Notes: generated from the sequence alone by a model not told the origin. Shown: positions 1-14,591, counted from the stretch's first letter. The stretch: 64,000 bases of DNA from Sceloporus undulatus (GCF_019175285.1 NC_056527.1:104956970-105020969); one strand, 5' to 3'. A program made the numbers and translations.

Positions 1-705
1 TACCTAGCAGATTTGACAGACAGTGTGGATCATTTTTAATACCCCCCCAACAAAAGAGATCTCTTGTCTCTTTGGGGCACAGAGAGCCTTGACGAGATGG
101 ACTATCATCAGCGGTAGTGTTGGCAGCGATAATTCAGCCTCTTTGCTGTCTCCCCATCTTCTGCTTACCTTTCCTCTTCACCCAGCAGCCACTTTTGGGT
201 CTTTAAGGGCTTCTAGCCAGGGAGGAAAGTTAGACAGAGGAAGGGAAGGAGTCCATGGCTGTCTAGGCTCAGTGGTGAAGAAGGAGACGCTCACCTTACT
301 CACTGATAACTGCAAGCGTCACCTTTTCCCACCTACTGAGCTGCACCTCACCCCATGCCTTCCACATTTTTGAAGCAGTTGTGCCACTCCAATTAGGATG
401 TCACCTGGTGCACTCTGCACTCCCTGCACCTCCTAATGATGCCCCAGCTTCTGAGTAAACAATCACAGATAGAAGCCCTAATTTTTCTAAAAACCAAGTT
501 TCAGGAGGAGTTGCTTTCCTTCGCTCACATGCTATCTTACCATCTGTGCCTGATAAAGAAATCTGTGAGCTTTGAAAGCTAGCGTGATACATTTTGCACA
601 TTTGGGTTGGCCCAATAAAGGTTACACTACAAGATGGATTTCAGATTTTTATTTTTGCTTTAGAACAGCAACTCTAATGTCTGTGGCATAGCTGCTTTTG
701 GGAAT

Positions 706-761
<56 letters not shown>

Positions 762-1426
762 ATTTATAATAGGAGATTGCCTGGGCAAGGTATGATCCTG
801 GGGATACAATAGGATGAGGACGATGAGGAAACAAGGAGGAAACATAAGTCAAGAACACTTTGGGGTGATTATTTTATCTGAGTTGCATTTTTATGCTACA
901 TTTGCACCAAAACCTTCAATGTGATCTGTCCCTGAAAACAATGCAAACCAGTTGATGAACTCCATGTAGTGCTCTGAGTGGTGTCATAATTTTGTCATAA
1001 CCCACAAAAAATAATGGAGGCTTCCAAATTACTATTATAAGGGAAGGAAGGATTACAACTCCTTGATTATATATGACCTCTCTTCAAAAGGGGAGAAAAG
1101 TTTAGATACCCCTTTTCTTCATGTTTTTCTTTATTTGTTCTGTTTATACCCTTCCCTTTCATCCAGGGATCACTGGACAGTGTACAGACTCACCTCTATC
1201 CATATTATCCTCACAACATCCCTGTGAGGCAGGTTAGACTAAGACTGAGTGACTGACCTGAGGTGGTCCAATGAGCTTCATTGCTGAGTAAACCTATGAA
1301 ACCTATTCCTTCCCTATTGCAGAACTTGGAATGGTTATCTTGTTGAATAATTATGCCTAGAATCCTTCAGCCAACATGGCCAATGGTATGTTGGTTGGGG
1401 TGGACTTTCATCCAAAATAGTCAATT
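1..1426. other. PTPRH 3' flank, no gene seen
   Basis: No exon-like ORF. It holds a (CT)n(CA)n microsatellite and, near 1135-1270, a decayed interspersed repeat end with a bipartite (TTTAT-rich, then GTGAGGCAGGTTAG-like) sequence. Confidence 0.6.
709..762. repeat. (CT)n(CA)n microsatellite
   Basis: Uninterrupted CT run followed directly by a CA run. Confidence 0.97.
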
Positions 1427-1612
1427 TTTTGTTGTTACCTTGAAGGTAACTCTGACTTATGGTGACCCTATCACAGAGTTTTGTTGGCAAGATTTATTCA
1501 GAGGGGGTTGGCCACTGTCTTCCTCCAAGGCAAAGCATGACTTGTCCAGTATCACCCAATGGGACTCCATGGCTGATTCACTGGCCTCCCACAGTCCTTA
1601 GTCCAACACCCA
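1427..1612 (-). mobile_element. Sauria-type SINE, diverged
   Basis: Reverse copy: GACTTATGGTGACCC, TTGGCAAGAT, and the tRNA-head end with TAGTCCAACACCCAAACCAC. Confidence 0.75.
1493..1498 (-). terminator. Possible polyadenylation signal for PTPRH
   Basis: AATAAA on the minus strand about 580 bases after the stop, inside a SINE. Another AATAAA lies at 1130-1135. Neither can be preferred without transcripts. Confidence 0.25.
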
Positions 1613-2077
1613 AACCACAAGATTTAGGGGTCATCACAGAAGGCCAAAAGATTAGGGTTTGGGGGCTACACACACAGCCTGCACACATTTTCTCCTATTC
1701 CTCACCACAAAGAGTTTCGGAAAAGGGGTTTGGGATGTGGTTTTAGAGGAACAGCTATCTGGAGAGCTTCCTGACGCATGAACATTGGTGAAGATATGTT
1801 GTTTGTTTTGAAGCAACCATTTAAACAATTCCTTTTGAAACTCTCCATTTCCAAGAGAGAAGCTGGGGTTGAACTGGGATGAGCACATCCTCAAACCTCT
1901 GTGTGGGGCATGGAACTGGGACAGAATCATAACGGAACTCATATCTCCCCTAGACACTGCTCCCCCATTCCACCCCATGTTCCCAGGAAAGTGCACCTCA
2001 AAGTTTGAGTGTTATGGTACAGGGACACCTGGGACATGGACCTCCTCAGCTCTTGGCAAAGCCAGGACTGAAATCCT

Positions 2078-2215
2078 TCACACACGAGATACTTCATACT
2101 CCTGCAGAGCTAAGGTGTTTTCATAGACAGCAGTATACTCCATCTTCTCTGTGCCATTCTTAACAGCAGGTTTGATTCCTTCCAGGAGGCACTGGTGCAA
2201 GAAGATGTATTGGGA
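2078..2215 (-). CDS. PTPRH: PTPRH exon 19 (C-terminus and stop)
   Basis: A 138-bp terminal exon encoding [13 protein letters not shown], then a tail with [19 protein letters not shown] and TGA. The YENT motif fits a Grb2-type SH2 docking site (pYxN), as described for R3 phosphatases with C-terminal tyrosines. There is one PTP domain only, with no second domain downstream. Confidence 0.93.
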   Translation of the reverse strand, partial: SQYIFLHQCLLEGIKPAVKNGTEKMEYTAVYENTLALQEYEVSRV

Positions 2216-5200
2216 CTGTGGAGACAGAGAGGCAGCCTTTATGTGGAGCTGTAACATGGAGAGAGGCACACAACACCTTGAGTTGCCTCTTCCCATCTCA
2301 AATGTCTCATTTGGAGGTTTATCAGAAAGATTACAGCACCATGGATGAAGTACAAAATGTATGAAAGTACAGATAAAAAAATGGTGGAATGTGTAGATGG
2401 ATAACATCTGAAACAGCCCTTTTTCAGATGTTATCCAGCTACATATCCCATCATCTCTGACTCCTGACCCTGATGGGTCTTATGGGAGTTGGAATCCAAC
2501 AACATCTGGAGGGGCACAAGCCTCTGAGAGGCAAATCTTTTATAGCTTTGCATGAGTCAATAGCAGGAGCCAATTCTAATCAGAGCTCAGAAAGGTTAAC
2601 TACAACACGCAACACACACACCCCCCTCTGCAGGGGATTCTGGAGGCCATCATGCAAAATAATGACTTCCAATACATGAGTTAATCTCCATGTGAGATCA
2701 ACTCACAGTAAGAGTTTAAGAGAACACATTGCCACATGATGCAGCCAAGACCACTAGTTTTGACGGCCTATAAAGCAAGTATAGATGGGATTAAACATGC
2801 TGTGCTTCTCATGGGGTAAGTCTATCAATAGCTGCTAGCAATTATGGCATAATTCTATTTCTTTAGAGGAATATTAAGGGTTTTTTAATTTTGTTGTTTT
2901 GCTGTTATGTGCCTTCAAGTCATTTCTGACTAATGGCAACCCTAAGGTGACAGCATCATGGGTTTTTCTTGACAGAACTTGTTCCGGAGGGTGGGGTTGC
3001 CCTGGCCTTCCTGTGAGGCTGAGAGAGTATGACTTGCCTAAGGTCACCCAGTAGGTTTTCATGCCTGAGTGGGGATTCAAATCTTGGTTTCCCTGTGTAC
3101 TAGTCCAACACTCAAACCACTCCACCATACTTACTCTAGGCTTTACTAAAATCCCCAAGGGAGCAAACTTAGTAAACTGTTTTGTATTTCTGTATTTTTA
3201 TTGATTGATTGATTTTAATTCGGAGGCCTCGCATAAACTGAAGCTCTAAATCTGGGCTGTCCAAAGTGCCCCTGGGCCACCTAGGATTCCCCTGACCGCA
3301 TCTGCATATCCCCCTATGTCTCATGTAACCCCTGGAAAATTGGTAGTGCAGGGACAAAACCAATTGTTTCTACTCCTGGAGGTAACCAGGAGCAGTGGAA
3401 TTTTACCTAAGACAGATGATCCATCAAAACAAGCCGAATGTAGACATCTAAGAATGTTTCATTTCTTAATTATTATTTTTTAACCTCTTTTGGATATTTT
3501 TGACATTTGCAGGACTGGGATGGGGGCTGTGGGTAAAAATATGCCAAAACAAGTGAGATCTAGGGTCTTGTCCCTCACCTCAGTCTGAATCATGAGTGGA
3601 CGGTTCATCCTGAGCCTTTGGACAAATGAGAAGACACCCATTTGCCCCTCCTCTTGGGCTTGGCGCAACATCGAATCCAAGGCAATGAACGTCCCTGTCC
3701 GGCCCACACCAGCACTGTTGGGCAAAAGGGAAGGGAGCATGATGCTAAGAGACACATAAAAGATCTTCCATTCAGCAGAGTTTAGATTAAAGCACAGAAA
3801 AACAGAAAGATATTCTAGCTGGAAGGAACCTCATGGAATCAATAGACATAATCTTGTCTGCAGCCAACAGAAGAAATCTCAACTCAGGTAATGTTGATTT
3901 AAAAATGGAGATATAAATGTGTGTGTACCTTCAAGTCCCCAGTTGACTTAAGGTAGCCCCATGAATTTCATAGGCTTCTTTTAGGCAAAGGATACTCAGA
4001 AGTGGTTTGCCATTTCCTTCCTCTGAAATATAGCCTACATTGCTGCATATTTCCTAATAGTCCCCCATCCAGGTAATAATCAGGGTAACTCTGCTTAGCT
4101 TCCATGACCAGATAAGATCTGGTGCCTTTAGGGTATTTAGGTATACAAATTTGTTGTCATTGTGTGCCTTCATGTCGTTTCTCACTTATGACGACCCTAA
4201 AGCGTTCCTACCATAGGGTTTTCTTGGCAAAAGCTGTTCAGAGGGAATGTGACTTGCCCAAAGTCACCCACTGGGTTTCCATGGCCAAGCAGGGGTTTGA
4301 ACCCTGATCTCCCAAAGTCCTAGTTCAATGCTCAAACCACTACACTATGCTGGCTCTCTAGACATATAACTATCAGGTACTAAAATGATTAGGCAAAGAG
4401 ACCCTGCTTTTATTAATTGGCATATTTCTATCCTACCTCTTAGTCAAATACTCTCATTTGGCTTGGAGCATTTTTAAAAGAATAGGATCATAGCATTTCA
4501 ATTTTCAAAGGAATATTTAAATCCAAGAGTAAGCCATGTAGGTCAAATAAAAATAGACATACTGGGTTTCAACAGTAAAATCAGTTTCCATTAAAGGTTA
4601 GAGAGAATAATAAGGGATCACCTGTAAAAACAGCAGAGGTTGGAAGCATTTCTTTTTCGGACAAAAATAATTTCCAAAATCATGTATCCTGATTTTTATC
4701 TGTGAAATGTTGCAGGGTATGCATTTTGGGAAAATAATTTAACTCTTCTCATGATTCAATAAGCCATGAGGAGAAACAGCTTACCTGCAGATACTTAGAA
4801 AATGCTTAGAAGTAAGAAAGTAAAAGTTAAGTTGTATCCACTACCTGAGGGTCTGTGTTCAAGGCAGAAGAAATGGCTAGAAGAGCAGGGCCTGGGCCTG
4901 GCAGAACCTCACAAGTGACACTGGGATTTCTGCATGCAAAACATATACTCTACTATTCCTGAGCTCTGGTATCTCCTCAGTCTCAATCCAGAGAAGCTCT
5001 GGATTGACTCTACTTTGCTCCAGTGCTCTCCACTCCAATTCCCACTGGTTTTACCTGCAGTGAACCAGAGCTGGCCCACTGCCTTCATGTTCCTCCATGT
5101 GCCCTCTCACAAGGTCTCGGAAGTGAAGGACAGCATTTGTGGTGTGAGGCACCCCGTGATCTGGCCATGAGGTGTAATGGTAATGCTTGGCGAGACGGAC

Positions 5201-5870
5201 CTCAGATTCATTCATCTGTTGAAAGACACACACACATGTTGAAGGTGACTTCCAGCTAGGATGGTGAATCCATTCTGGGGTTTAGAGCAAATTTTAAAGG
5301 AGACCGCAAACATTTCAGATGGATTGTGGGGATAGGGTTCAACATTTTGGATAACTCCTTTAAAATCTGGATTGAAAATGGAACAATTTCCATTGCAATG
5401 GAAGCCACTAGCCCCAACTGGGGAAAGATGGGATACAAATCTGATGAAGGGAAGGAGGAAGGAATGTAGGAATGGGGGAATGGAGGGAGAGATCTGTCAA
5501 AGTTGCTTGAAAGATGTATCTCATGTTAACAGTCAGAGGAGATCATTGGGGGAGCAGAAGGCAAACCAACTCCTACTCACTCACCCGTTTGATGCTGAAG
5601 TCCCGGACAGTCCAATCGGGAAGGATGGTTTCTGTAACAACGGAGACACTAATATCTTCATAGGTGCACGGTGTGTAATCCAGAGGCCAATAGCGTTCAC
5701 ATTTCACCTAACCAGAAGAGGAAAGGGGGAAATATTGAGGAAAGGGGAATCAGAAGAGTATTGAGAATAGTGGAATGGATATCACTGGGGCACTGTACAG
5801 CCTAAGAAAAATAGTTTTGCGAACTACAATGCCCAGAATCCCCCAGCCAGCATAACTGGAACTATAGTCC

Positions 5871-5912
<42 letters not shown>

Positions 5913-8900
5913 CAAAAGGCTCTGTGGAGAACACTGGAGGCAGCTGTCAGGTTCCTGAAAAGTCAGAGTCCAGAAATTTCAAATTGGTGGTCCTTAAAGG
6001 CAACAAACTCACTTGTCTTTTTTGCCTGGACTTTCAAGAGCTACAGATCCATTGGAATGAGACCACCACTAGAAGCAAGCTAGATGTCCCCACATCACAT
6101 GTACAGCCTTCCAGATACAAATCTCTATTCCTGGTACCTGCCAAACCAGAGGTGAGGAAGATGAGGCCCTCCAGATGTTGCTGGAATACAACTCCCATCA
6201 CCCTCCAATATTGGTTATGCTGGTTCAGGCTGATGACAGTTGCATTCCAACAACATCTGGAGGAGGGACATGTGGTCCCTGCTTCATATTAGACAATATT
6301 CTTCCTCTGTCTTTCTTGTTCATATGCCCTCTCTTGAACATACAACTAACTACACGTCCCTGGCTGGAGGAGGTAGGAACTGTAGTCCAACAGAACTAAA
6401 AGATATCAGGTTGGGAATCACAGAATCATAAAATTGGGAGAGATCACAAGGACCATCCAGTCCTACTCCCTGCCATACACAATCAAAGCATTCCTGACAG
6501 AGTGAAGTGAATTCATACTGTTTCCCCAAATCCCTATGTTTTGGGGTACTGGGAGACATTTCGCCCCACTAAAAATCACTTGTGACTTTGTAAAAAGCTG
6601 CTCTGTAGTGTAGTGGTTAGCACTGGATGAGAAAAAGCTAAGGTTCAAGTCTAGTTTAGTTTTTGTATAAAATCTTTCCAAAAATACACACTGGCTAGAG
6701 AGGTTTCATAGATGCTGCTGCTGTAAATGAGCAGGAAAAGTGAGGGATAGTGTTACCACCAAAAAGCTGATAAAATTGGTCTAGAAGGTTCTGAACATTG
6801 CATTGCACATGTGCAGACAACCCAATTGTGTGAGACACAGAGACCACAAAGACGAGAGTTGGGACTGACACTCTTTCTGTCAGATTTGCCTCACAGGATT
6901 GCTGTGAGAATAAACTAAGGAAGGGGACAGCCATGCACACTGCCTTATACTCATCAGAAGACCTCCAGCAACATGTATGCTGCTCACTCATGCTTCAAAC
7001 ACCAAAGAGTTTTAAAGAGACAATGGCAAAAAGGAAACCTGGCAAAATGCTTTTTACAATAAATGCTTTTAAATTCCTTTTAAAAAATAAGTCGAATAAC
7101 AACTAAAATATATTGTTTTGTAGCATCATAGTAGGTAATGTCTTTTATTACCACCAGGGTGATGGATAGCTTCCATGTCAGTGGGGCAGTGAATATGTTC
7201 CAGGATTTAGTCCAAACTTTAAAAGAGGTATCAGAGTCGCTGAACCTAATTTCTAATTTGGGGATAAGGTTCAGCACTTTGGATAACTTCTTTAAAATCT
7301 AGACCAAATCACAGAGTGGATTCACTACTTACACAAACAACCATCTGATGCCACAGATAACTAACAAATAAATTATAGCAACTAATGAATCCAGAATAAA
7401 TATTTGCAACAGCACAAGGTCTCTGTTCCCTTGAATGGGTGATTTCCAAAGAGAACTTAGTTTTTTCCCTTGATCCCCAGAGAAAATGGGACAATCCTCA
7501 CCCGTCCATTCTCAATGCAGTTGGTGAGCATGATCAAGGTTGTGCTCCGTTGCTCCCATATCATGCGCCAGAAGTCATACAGTGTCTCACGGAGTGGCCC
7601 TTGTGCTGCAATGAACTCCTTTTCCCTCTTAAAGCCCTAGAATCCATGGGTAGCAAGGAAAGAGGTATTTGCTTCAGACTGAGATTGGAACATTTGTTTT
7701 AAAAGGCTTCACACATTTCAGTATCCTTCAGTGACCTCAAAAATCTAAACTAATAGTTTATGTGAATGTGGGGTGTGGGTTTTTATTTATTTATTTATTT
7801 ATTTCACATCACATTTCCAACGCTGCATAGGACTGACAGAGAAAAATGGCATATAATATGCCTGGTTGCAGCCACTGCCTGCTAGTGGCACATTTTGTGA
7901 CTGGCTCCTTTAAAAGTTTAAGTTACATTCCCTAATTCAACATACTGCATGGGTGCATGAATCTCACAGAGTCATTGCTGGCTGGGGATGGTTGGATTTG
8001 TAGTACAACAGGCCTGGAAAGGCTATCCTTAAACCATGACATCTAACTACCTGTGTGGATAAGTTTTGCAAATGATTTGCCACATCGCTTTGCATTTTTC
8101 CACGCTCACCTATTTCTCACCAACATGTATGCTGTTCACTTACCTTTCAAACCCTGTAAATTATAATAAGCGAGTATTCATAAATCTGGAGAAATTACTA
8201 TCAAAATGCTTCTTTAAAAATGATTTTTAAAATAACTAGAATACGCTACTTGTTGCACCAAAATACTGGTTGATTCAAAAAGAATGGTGCAAATGTAAAA
8301 CTGTTCTTATTTGGTTTTGCACCATTGTTTCTGAATCACTCTGTAAGTAATACTGTTATCCCCAGTCGTGGCAGGTGGGCTGAAGAAATAAACTCACTAC
8401 TACCACTTTTCAATTAGATATGCAAAGTCAATGCAGACTTCTTTTCAATGTGGAATTGTTGCATATTAATTGGATTGAAATTCTGAGGAATTAAATGTAT
8501 TATAAATCTAGGAGTGATTATGTACTACATTAAACAGAAAGCTTAGGTCTGTGCCAAGGTATGTCACAGGACTATATCTTGGATGGATTACAAAGGCCCC
8601 AAACTCCACCTGAAAATACAGTAAAATTTCACATCGAAATGCAGTCTATAGGACTCACAGGCATATAGCTAGCATTGATATAATCAGAGTTGGGGTCTCC
8701 AGGTTTGGGGATGAGCGGGACCCGGGCATGATCATCTGCAGAGAAGAAACAAAAGGGTAGAACTGGTACTTGGGAAGGATAAATGAATACCACAGCCAAT
8801 GCCAATATGAACAATCAAAAGTGAAAGGAACAAAATGGGTTTGATGCCATGGACCCTTTCACAATCCCCAATTATAGTACTATGATTCCACTTTAATTGC

Positions 8901-11900
8901 CATGGTCACATTTCTAGACCTCAGGAAAACAGCCTTCTGGATCACAACTCTTAGCATCCTTGAGCCACAATGGAAGTTCTGGTTAAGGGGCAAAGGACTT
9001 CAAAAAGTAAAATTTCCAAGCTTGGAGATGTACTTGGGTTGTCAAGCTAGGATATCTGGGGGAAGGTCTACATTGGCCAGAATATTTCAATTTGCCCCCA
9101 GAGTATTCTGACCCTGAATTCCTCCCAAATTTACCCCTTACCTTCACTCTTTTGCTGTGCGTTTTCAGCTGTTGCAGTAAATGACAGGCAGTTGCCTTCC
9201 CATGCGATCCCCATTTGTCACCCGCTACCATTGCTGAGGTCAGAACAAAGGACCCATCCATGCTATCAATGCTGGGTGCATCCTTCTGACATCGGAGAAA
9301 CTTGTACTCACACCAGTGGCACCAAGTGGCTCGCATCATTGCAAAGAGCAATGCCGCCATCATTGCAAAGAGCCAAAAACCCGCAGCAAAAGCAGATAAT
9401 GGGGAGGAAGCCCTAAATCGGGTGCGAGCAGCGTGAAGACAGTCCACATTCGATTTGGGGGTTTAACCACGCATCACATAAACAGGACGCAGCAAGCCTG
9501 GGGGGAATTTGGGGGGATTTGTTCACGTAGAGACAAATTGAGAGAGCCAGCATGGTGTAGCAATTTCAGCGCTGAACTATGACTCTGGAGACCAGGGTTT
9601 GAATTTGATTTCAGCCATGGAAATCCACTGGGTGACCTTAGGCAAGTCACACTCTTTCAGCCTCAGGGGAAGGCAATGGCAAACCACTTCAGAAGAAACT
9701 ACAGGGTCACCATAAGTCAGAAACACAACAACAGCAACTAGGTTTAATAGTCAAGTGATTCTCACACGCCAATGAGAGATCACTCCGGTCTCCTCCTGTT
9801 TGAATCTCTGGTTTTTGAGATGACTGCATCCAAAAAAGGCTAACCCCTGCAGCAAGATGCTCAAACGTGAAGCAGGTCCTTTGGGGTTATGCAAGGTAAA
9901 TGGAGATAATGAGGAAGGGAAGAAAACTCACATGGCAGGACGTTGCTATAGCGATTCTTGGCTTGATTCTCAGGCCGCTCTGCCACACTCTGAGACTGCC
10001 CGGTTCCTATGTCCTGCAGCTGCTGTTGTGACAGCAAGGAAAAAGGAAATATTGAATCAGTGCAGGAAGGCAGAGAGAGCGACAGGGCAGGGGCAAAGCA
10101 AGATGTCCCTCCTGCTTATTCACAAATTAATTTTACATAGGTAGATCTACTAAGGAGTTGGCATAGTTAGTGGTTTGAGAGTTGGACTACGACTCTGGAG
10201 ATTAGGATTCAATTCCCTGCTTGGCCACGGAAACCCACTGGGTGACCTTGGGAAAGTCACACTCTCTCAGCCTCAGAGGGAAGGCAATGGCAAGCCTCCT
10301 CTGAACAATTCCTTGCCAAGAAAACCCCATTCAAAGATATAGCCATATTAGTCTGTAAAATCTGAATGTAAAGAGATCTTGTAGCATCTTTGAGACTAAC
10401 TGAAAGAAAGAGGTTGGCAGCATGAACGCTGATAGACTTAAGTAAGTTGACTAAATCCTACAAAACCATCATACTGCCAACTTCTTTCTTTCAGTTAGTC
10501 TCAAAGGTGCTACAAGAAAACACCATGATAGGTTTGCCATGGGACTGCCATAAGTCAGAAACAACTTGAAGGCACACAATACACACACATACACATACAT
10601 ACACATACACACAATGATCTACTGCTTTGCCTTGCTTTGCAACTGAATGTCAGTTGTTGATGAGTTATATACAGTTAAATGTGTGGGTTTAAAAAAAAAA
10701 AATGAAGAAAGAAAGCAAGCACCAAGTGGCTAAGCCAAAATCCCTCAACATGGGAAATACCTTGGATGAATTGGATTAAGTGACAGTGTGTGTGTGTTGT
10801 GTGCCTTCAAATCGCTTCTGACTTATGGTGACCCTAAGGTGAAACTATGACGGGGTTTTCTTGGCAAGATCTATTCAGAGGAGGTTTACCATTTCCTTTC
10901 CCTGAGGCTGAGAGCATGTGATTTGCCCAAGGTTACCTAGTAGTTCCTTGTTTTTCTGAAAAGTGTACAGACAAAAAAATTCTACACGTTTATTCAGAAG
11001 TGCATTTCACTACATTCAGAGGGTCCTGGTGTGCATCTACACTGTAGAAATAATGCAGTATGATACCACTTTAAATGCTGCAGCTCCATCCTATGTAATC
11101 CTGGGATTTGTAGTTTTATAACATCTTTCACCTTCTCTGCTAAAGTGTGCTGGTGCCTCACAACACTACAAATGCCAGGACTGCTGCTCAGTTTTATGTT
11201 CTGAGTACCTGAAACATCCATGCCTGTTCAGATGACTGAGGGTCTCTTATGTATCAAAAGCTGTCTGAATAGGATCTGCAACATCATACATGGTAATACT
11301 CACCCAATTTGTGAGATGTTGAGCAGAAACAAAGAAACAAGATTAAAGCATATTACGGAAATGGAGATTTATATGTTAATATCTGGAATGTACACTTCAA
11401 TCCAATTACACCATTCATGATGTGGGCTTTTAGGCATGAAACTGAAAGATCACAGTGATTTACAAGAACGTAGTATTTACGCTGTGATTTAATTTAAAGA
11501 AACATCATCAGCTGAAGTGTCTACTCCTGAACTGTCTGTTCTTTATTCACATTGTAGGAATATTAGATACTAGTATTACCATAAAGGCACCAGATCCTGT
11601 CTGTTTTTGGAAACTAAGCAGGATGGGAAAACACCAACAAATATCACATGCTGTAGGCTACATTCAGCCCATATCCATGGATTTCTTTATCCAAAGATTC
11701 AAACATTCATGCTTTGGAAATATTTTAAAAACATATAGATTCAAAAAAGTAAACCTTGATTTTGCCATTTCATACAAGGGACACTATCTTACTGTGCCAC
11801 TGTATTTAATGCGACTTCAAAGCTGGTGAACTACAGCTTTTACAGCCCAATCTTCCTACCTGATATTCCTTGGCAAAACCAAAGGCACTGTTGGAAAGGT

Positions 11901-14591
11901 GCTCACTGCAGTAACATGGGAAAGCTGCGACAGGCACTGAGGCAAGAACTCTGTACAGAAGGCAAAGGCAGAGCAGACATTTCTTCAAATGCCAAGAGCC
12001 AAAGATAATAAGAAGCTACTCCAGGCAAATGGAATAGGCAAATCTTTGGATCCCACTTTCTGTGTTCCTTTACCCTCTGAAATTACATTAAGGGGTGGGA
12101 GTGCTTAGCCCTATCGTTGCTTTACAGCAGGAGGTGGGTATCTTGAGGTCCTCCAGATGTAGTTGGATTATAATTCCCAGCAGCATGGGCCAAAATAGCT
12201 CATGAGAAGGCATGCTAGGAAGTTCGTTCCAATGATTGATGGAGGGCCATATCATTCCCACCCTCCTTCAGGCAAATTAAATCACATTTATTTATTTTTT
12301 TAAAAAAACAACCTTTAAACCCTCCCCTTCCCCCAGTCATTCTCACTCAGGCAGTCCAACATCTGGTTTTGGTTTCTCCAGGCCATTACTGCACTTCCTC
12401 CTGTAAACAAGACAAGAAAATGGAATCTATAACTTGCTCAATCTTTGTTGACACCCTCACTTCCAGAAAGCTTGGAAATGTTAGCCAGGGATCATAACTC
12501 CCAGATTCTGTCAGGTCATCAAAAAAAGGAACACAGGGCCCAAACAGAAAGGCCAAAATAAAGCTGCTTCAGATCACTTTGGAAGTGTGCTGTTTACATG
12601 ATGTATGCATCCTGAGAGGCCAGATGCCATGCCAAAGCCATGCTCCAGTCCTAAGACCTGGAGTGCAGCTTTGGTGCAGCTTCTGTCCTCTTAAGATGCA
12701 TGTGTCATTTAAACAGCATCACTAGGAATCCAGGCGGCTTACAACAGGCAGATGGACTGGAGGGAGGGCTCTTTTTCTTAATCGAGGCCGGCCCGATGGT
12801 GCTGGGCCTGTCCTTTCACTCCCTCTAAGGCCAGAAGATGACAGTTGGAAGGAGGGAGGGGAGGGCTCTTCCTCTTCAGGCCCGATGGCATTGGGCCTGT
12901 CCAAAGTGACCAAAGCAGCTTTATTTTGGTCTGTCTGTTTGGGCCCATAGCTTTTTGAGGGTTTTTTGGGTTATGTGGCCATGTTCTAGAAGAATTTATT
13001 CCTGATGTTTCGCCAGCATCTGTGGCTGGCATCTTCAGATCTGAAGATGCCAGCCACAGATGCTGGTGAAACGTCAGGAATAAACTCTTCTAGAACATGG
13101 GCACATAGCTGAAAACCCCACAAAAAATTATGGATGCCGGCCATGAAAGCCTTTGACTTCACACAAAAAAGGAACATTTCCTAGCTCAGCACCCATCCCC
13201 ACATCCCTCAAAGGGAATGCAAGATGAGACACTGGAAAAAATAAAAACTGCTAAAAGTTTATGTTGATCCTTGCTAAGGGGAAGATCAAGACAGCAGGGA
13301 GCAGTGCTGACCCCTATTCCACACCCGCCCCACTGTGCCTGGTAGTAGGGCTGGCCCTGTGGATTGACTTTTTGCTGAATCCTGGTGGGGTTTCTTTGGG
13401 GTTGAAACTTTGAGCTTTGAGGTTTCATCCAAATTTTAAAGGAGCCATCCAAGAGTTGTTGTTTGTTGTTGTGTGCCGCCAAGTCATTTTTGACTTATGG
13501 CGACCCTAAGGCGAAACTACCACAGAGATTTCTTGGCAAGTTTCTTTAGAAGGAGTTTTCCATTGCCATCCTCTGATGCTGAGAGAGTGTGACTTGCCAG
13601 AGGTGCACTGAATTATATTCCCCATATGTTCTGCACCTCTGATAGTCCATTTAAAGTTCAGACTCAAACCTGGAACATATTTATCCTCCCCCAACCCTGC
13701 CAAACTTCCAGCACTGACACAGAATCCACCAGATGCCAGTGGGATTCAGGTTACAGCCCTGGATGCTCTCTGCTGGGTGGAAGGGATAATTCCATGCAAG
13801 GGAAGCTGACTGTAATGAGCTTGCTTACCTCCATCTCCTGAAATAGAGCAGCAGCAAGCTGAGGATGACTAAGAGGAGCAGCACAGCAACCAGAGATCCT
13901 ACGATGACTGCGAAAGACACAAGAAGAGAGTAGCCTGTGTCATGTGTATGTGTGCAATCTTACCATTCTCCTCCACATACATGTCTGGATAACACCATGT
14001 ATGTGAAAGGTGTCAAATCACTCCCTTTGCCATCATTGCTGCCCATTTCAAATCAGAGCCCAGTTTTACAGTGGTGCATTGATGCAGTCATAGGCTGCAT
14101 CTACACTGCAGAATGAATGTAGTTTGACATCACTTTAACTGTTATGGCTCCATGCTATGGAATTCTGGGATTTGCAGTTTGGTGAGATATTTAGTCTTTT
14201 CTGTCATTGAGCTCTGGTGCTACAACAAACTACAAATCCCATGATTTCACAGGACAGAAACATGACAGTAAGCAGTGCATTAATTCTGCAGTGTGTCCCC
14301 AGCCATAGATCCCACATACAATTTGGCCCAAAAGTTCCCCTTCCTCTTTTTTTTAAAAAGGGGACAAATATTTAAGTCACAGAATCCCAGAGTTGGAAGA
14401 GAACCCAAGGGCCATCCAGTCCAACCTTCTGCCATGCAGGAACACAATATCAAAGCACCCCCATCCAGCCTCTGCTTAAAAACCTCCAGAGGAATGTGTC
14501 CCACTCTCAAACAGCTCTTACTATCAAGAATTTCTTCCTAATGTTTAAGCAGAATTTCTTTTCTAATAGTTTGAATCCATTGCTCCATGAG

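Noticed and set aside
2078-2215. A second phosphatase domain as in CD45 or LAR
   Set aside because: The frame ends in TGA after a short tail and no further PTP motifs occur in 1-2077.
5871-5909. CRISPR-like or satellite array in repeated short motifs
   Set aside because: Plain dinucleotide microsatellite; no spaced repeats anywhere in the window form an array.
8983-9447. 154-residue minus-strand ORF beside PTPRH exon 14
   Set aside because: No family resemblance, and the intron phases of exons 13 and 14 join directly without it.
9544-9742. tRNA gene in SINE heads such as this one
   Set aside because: Head sequences are diverged SINE parts, not folded intact tRNAs; the same applies to the 5S-derived SINEs as 5S rRNA genes.
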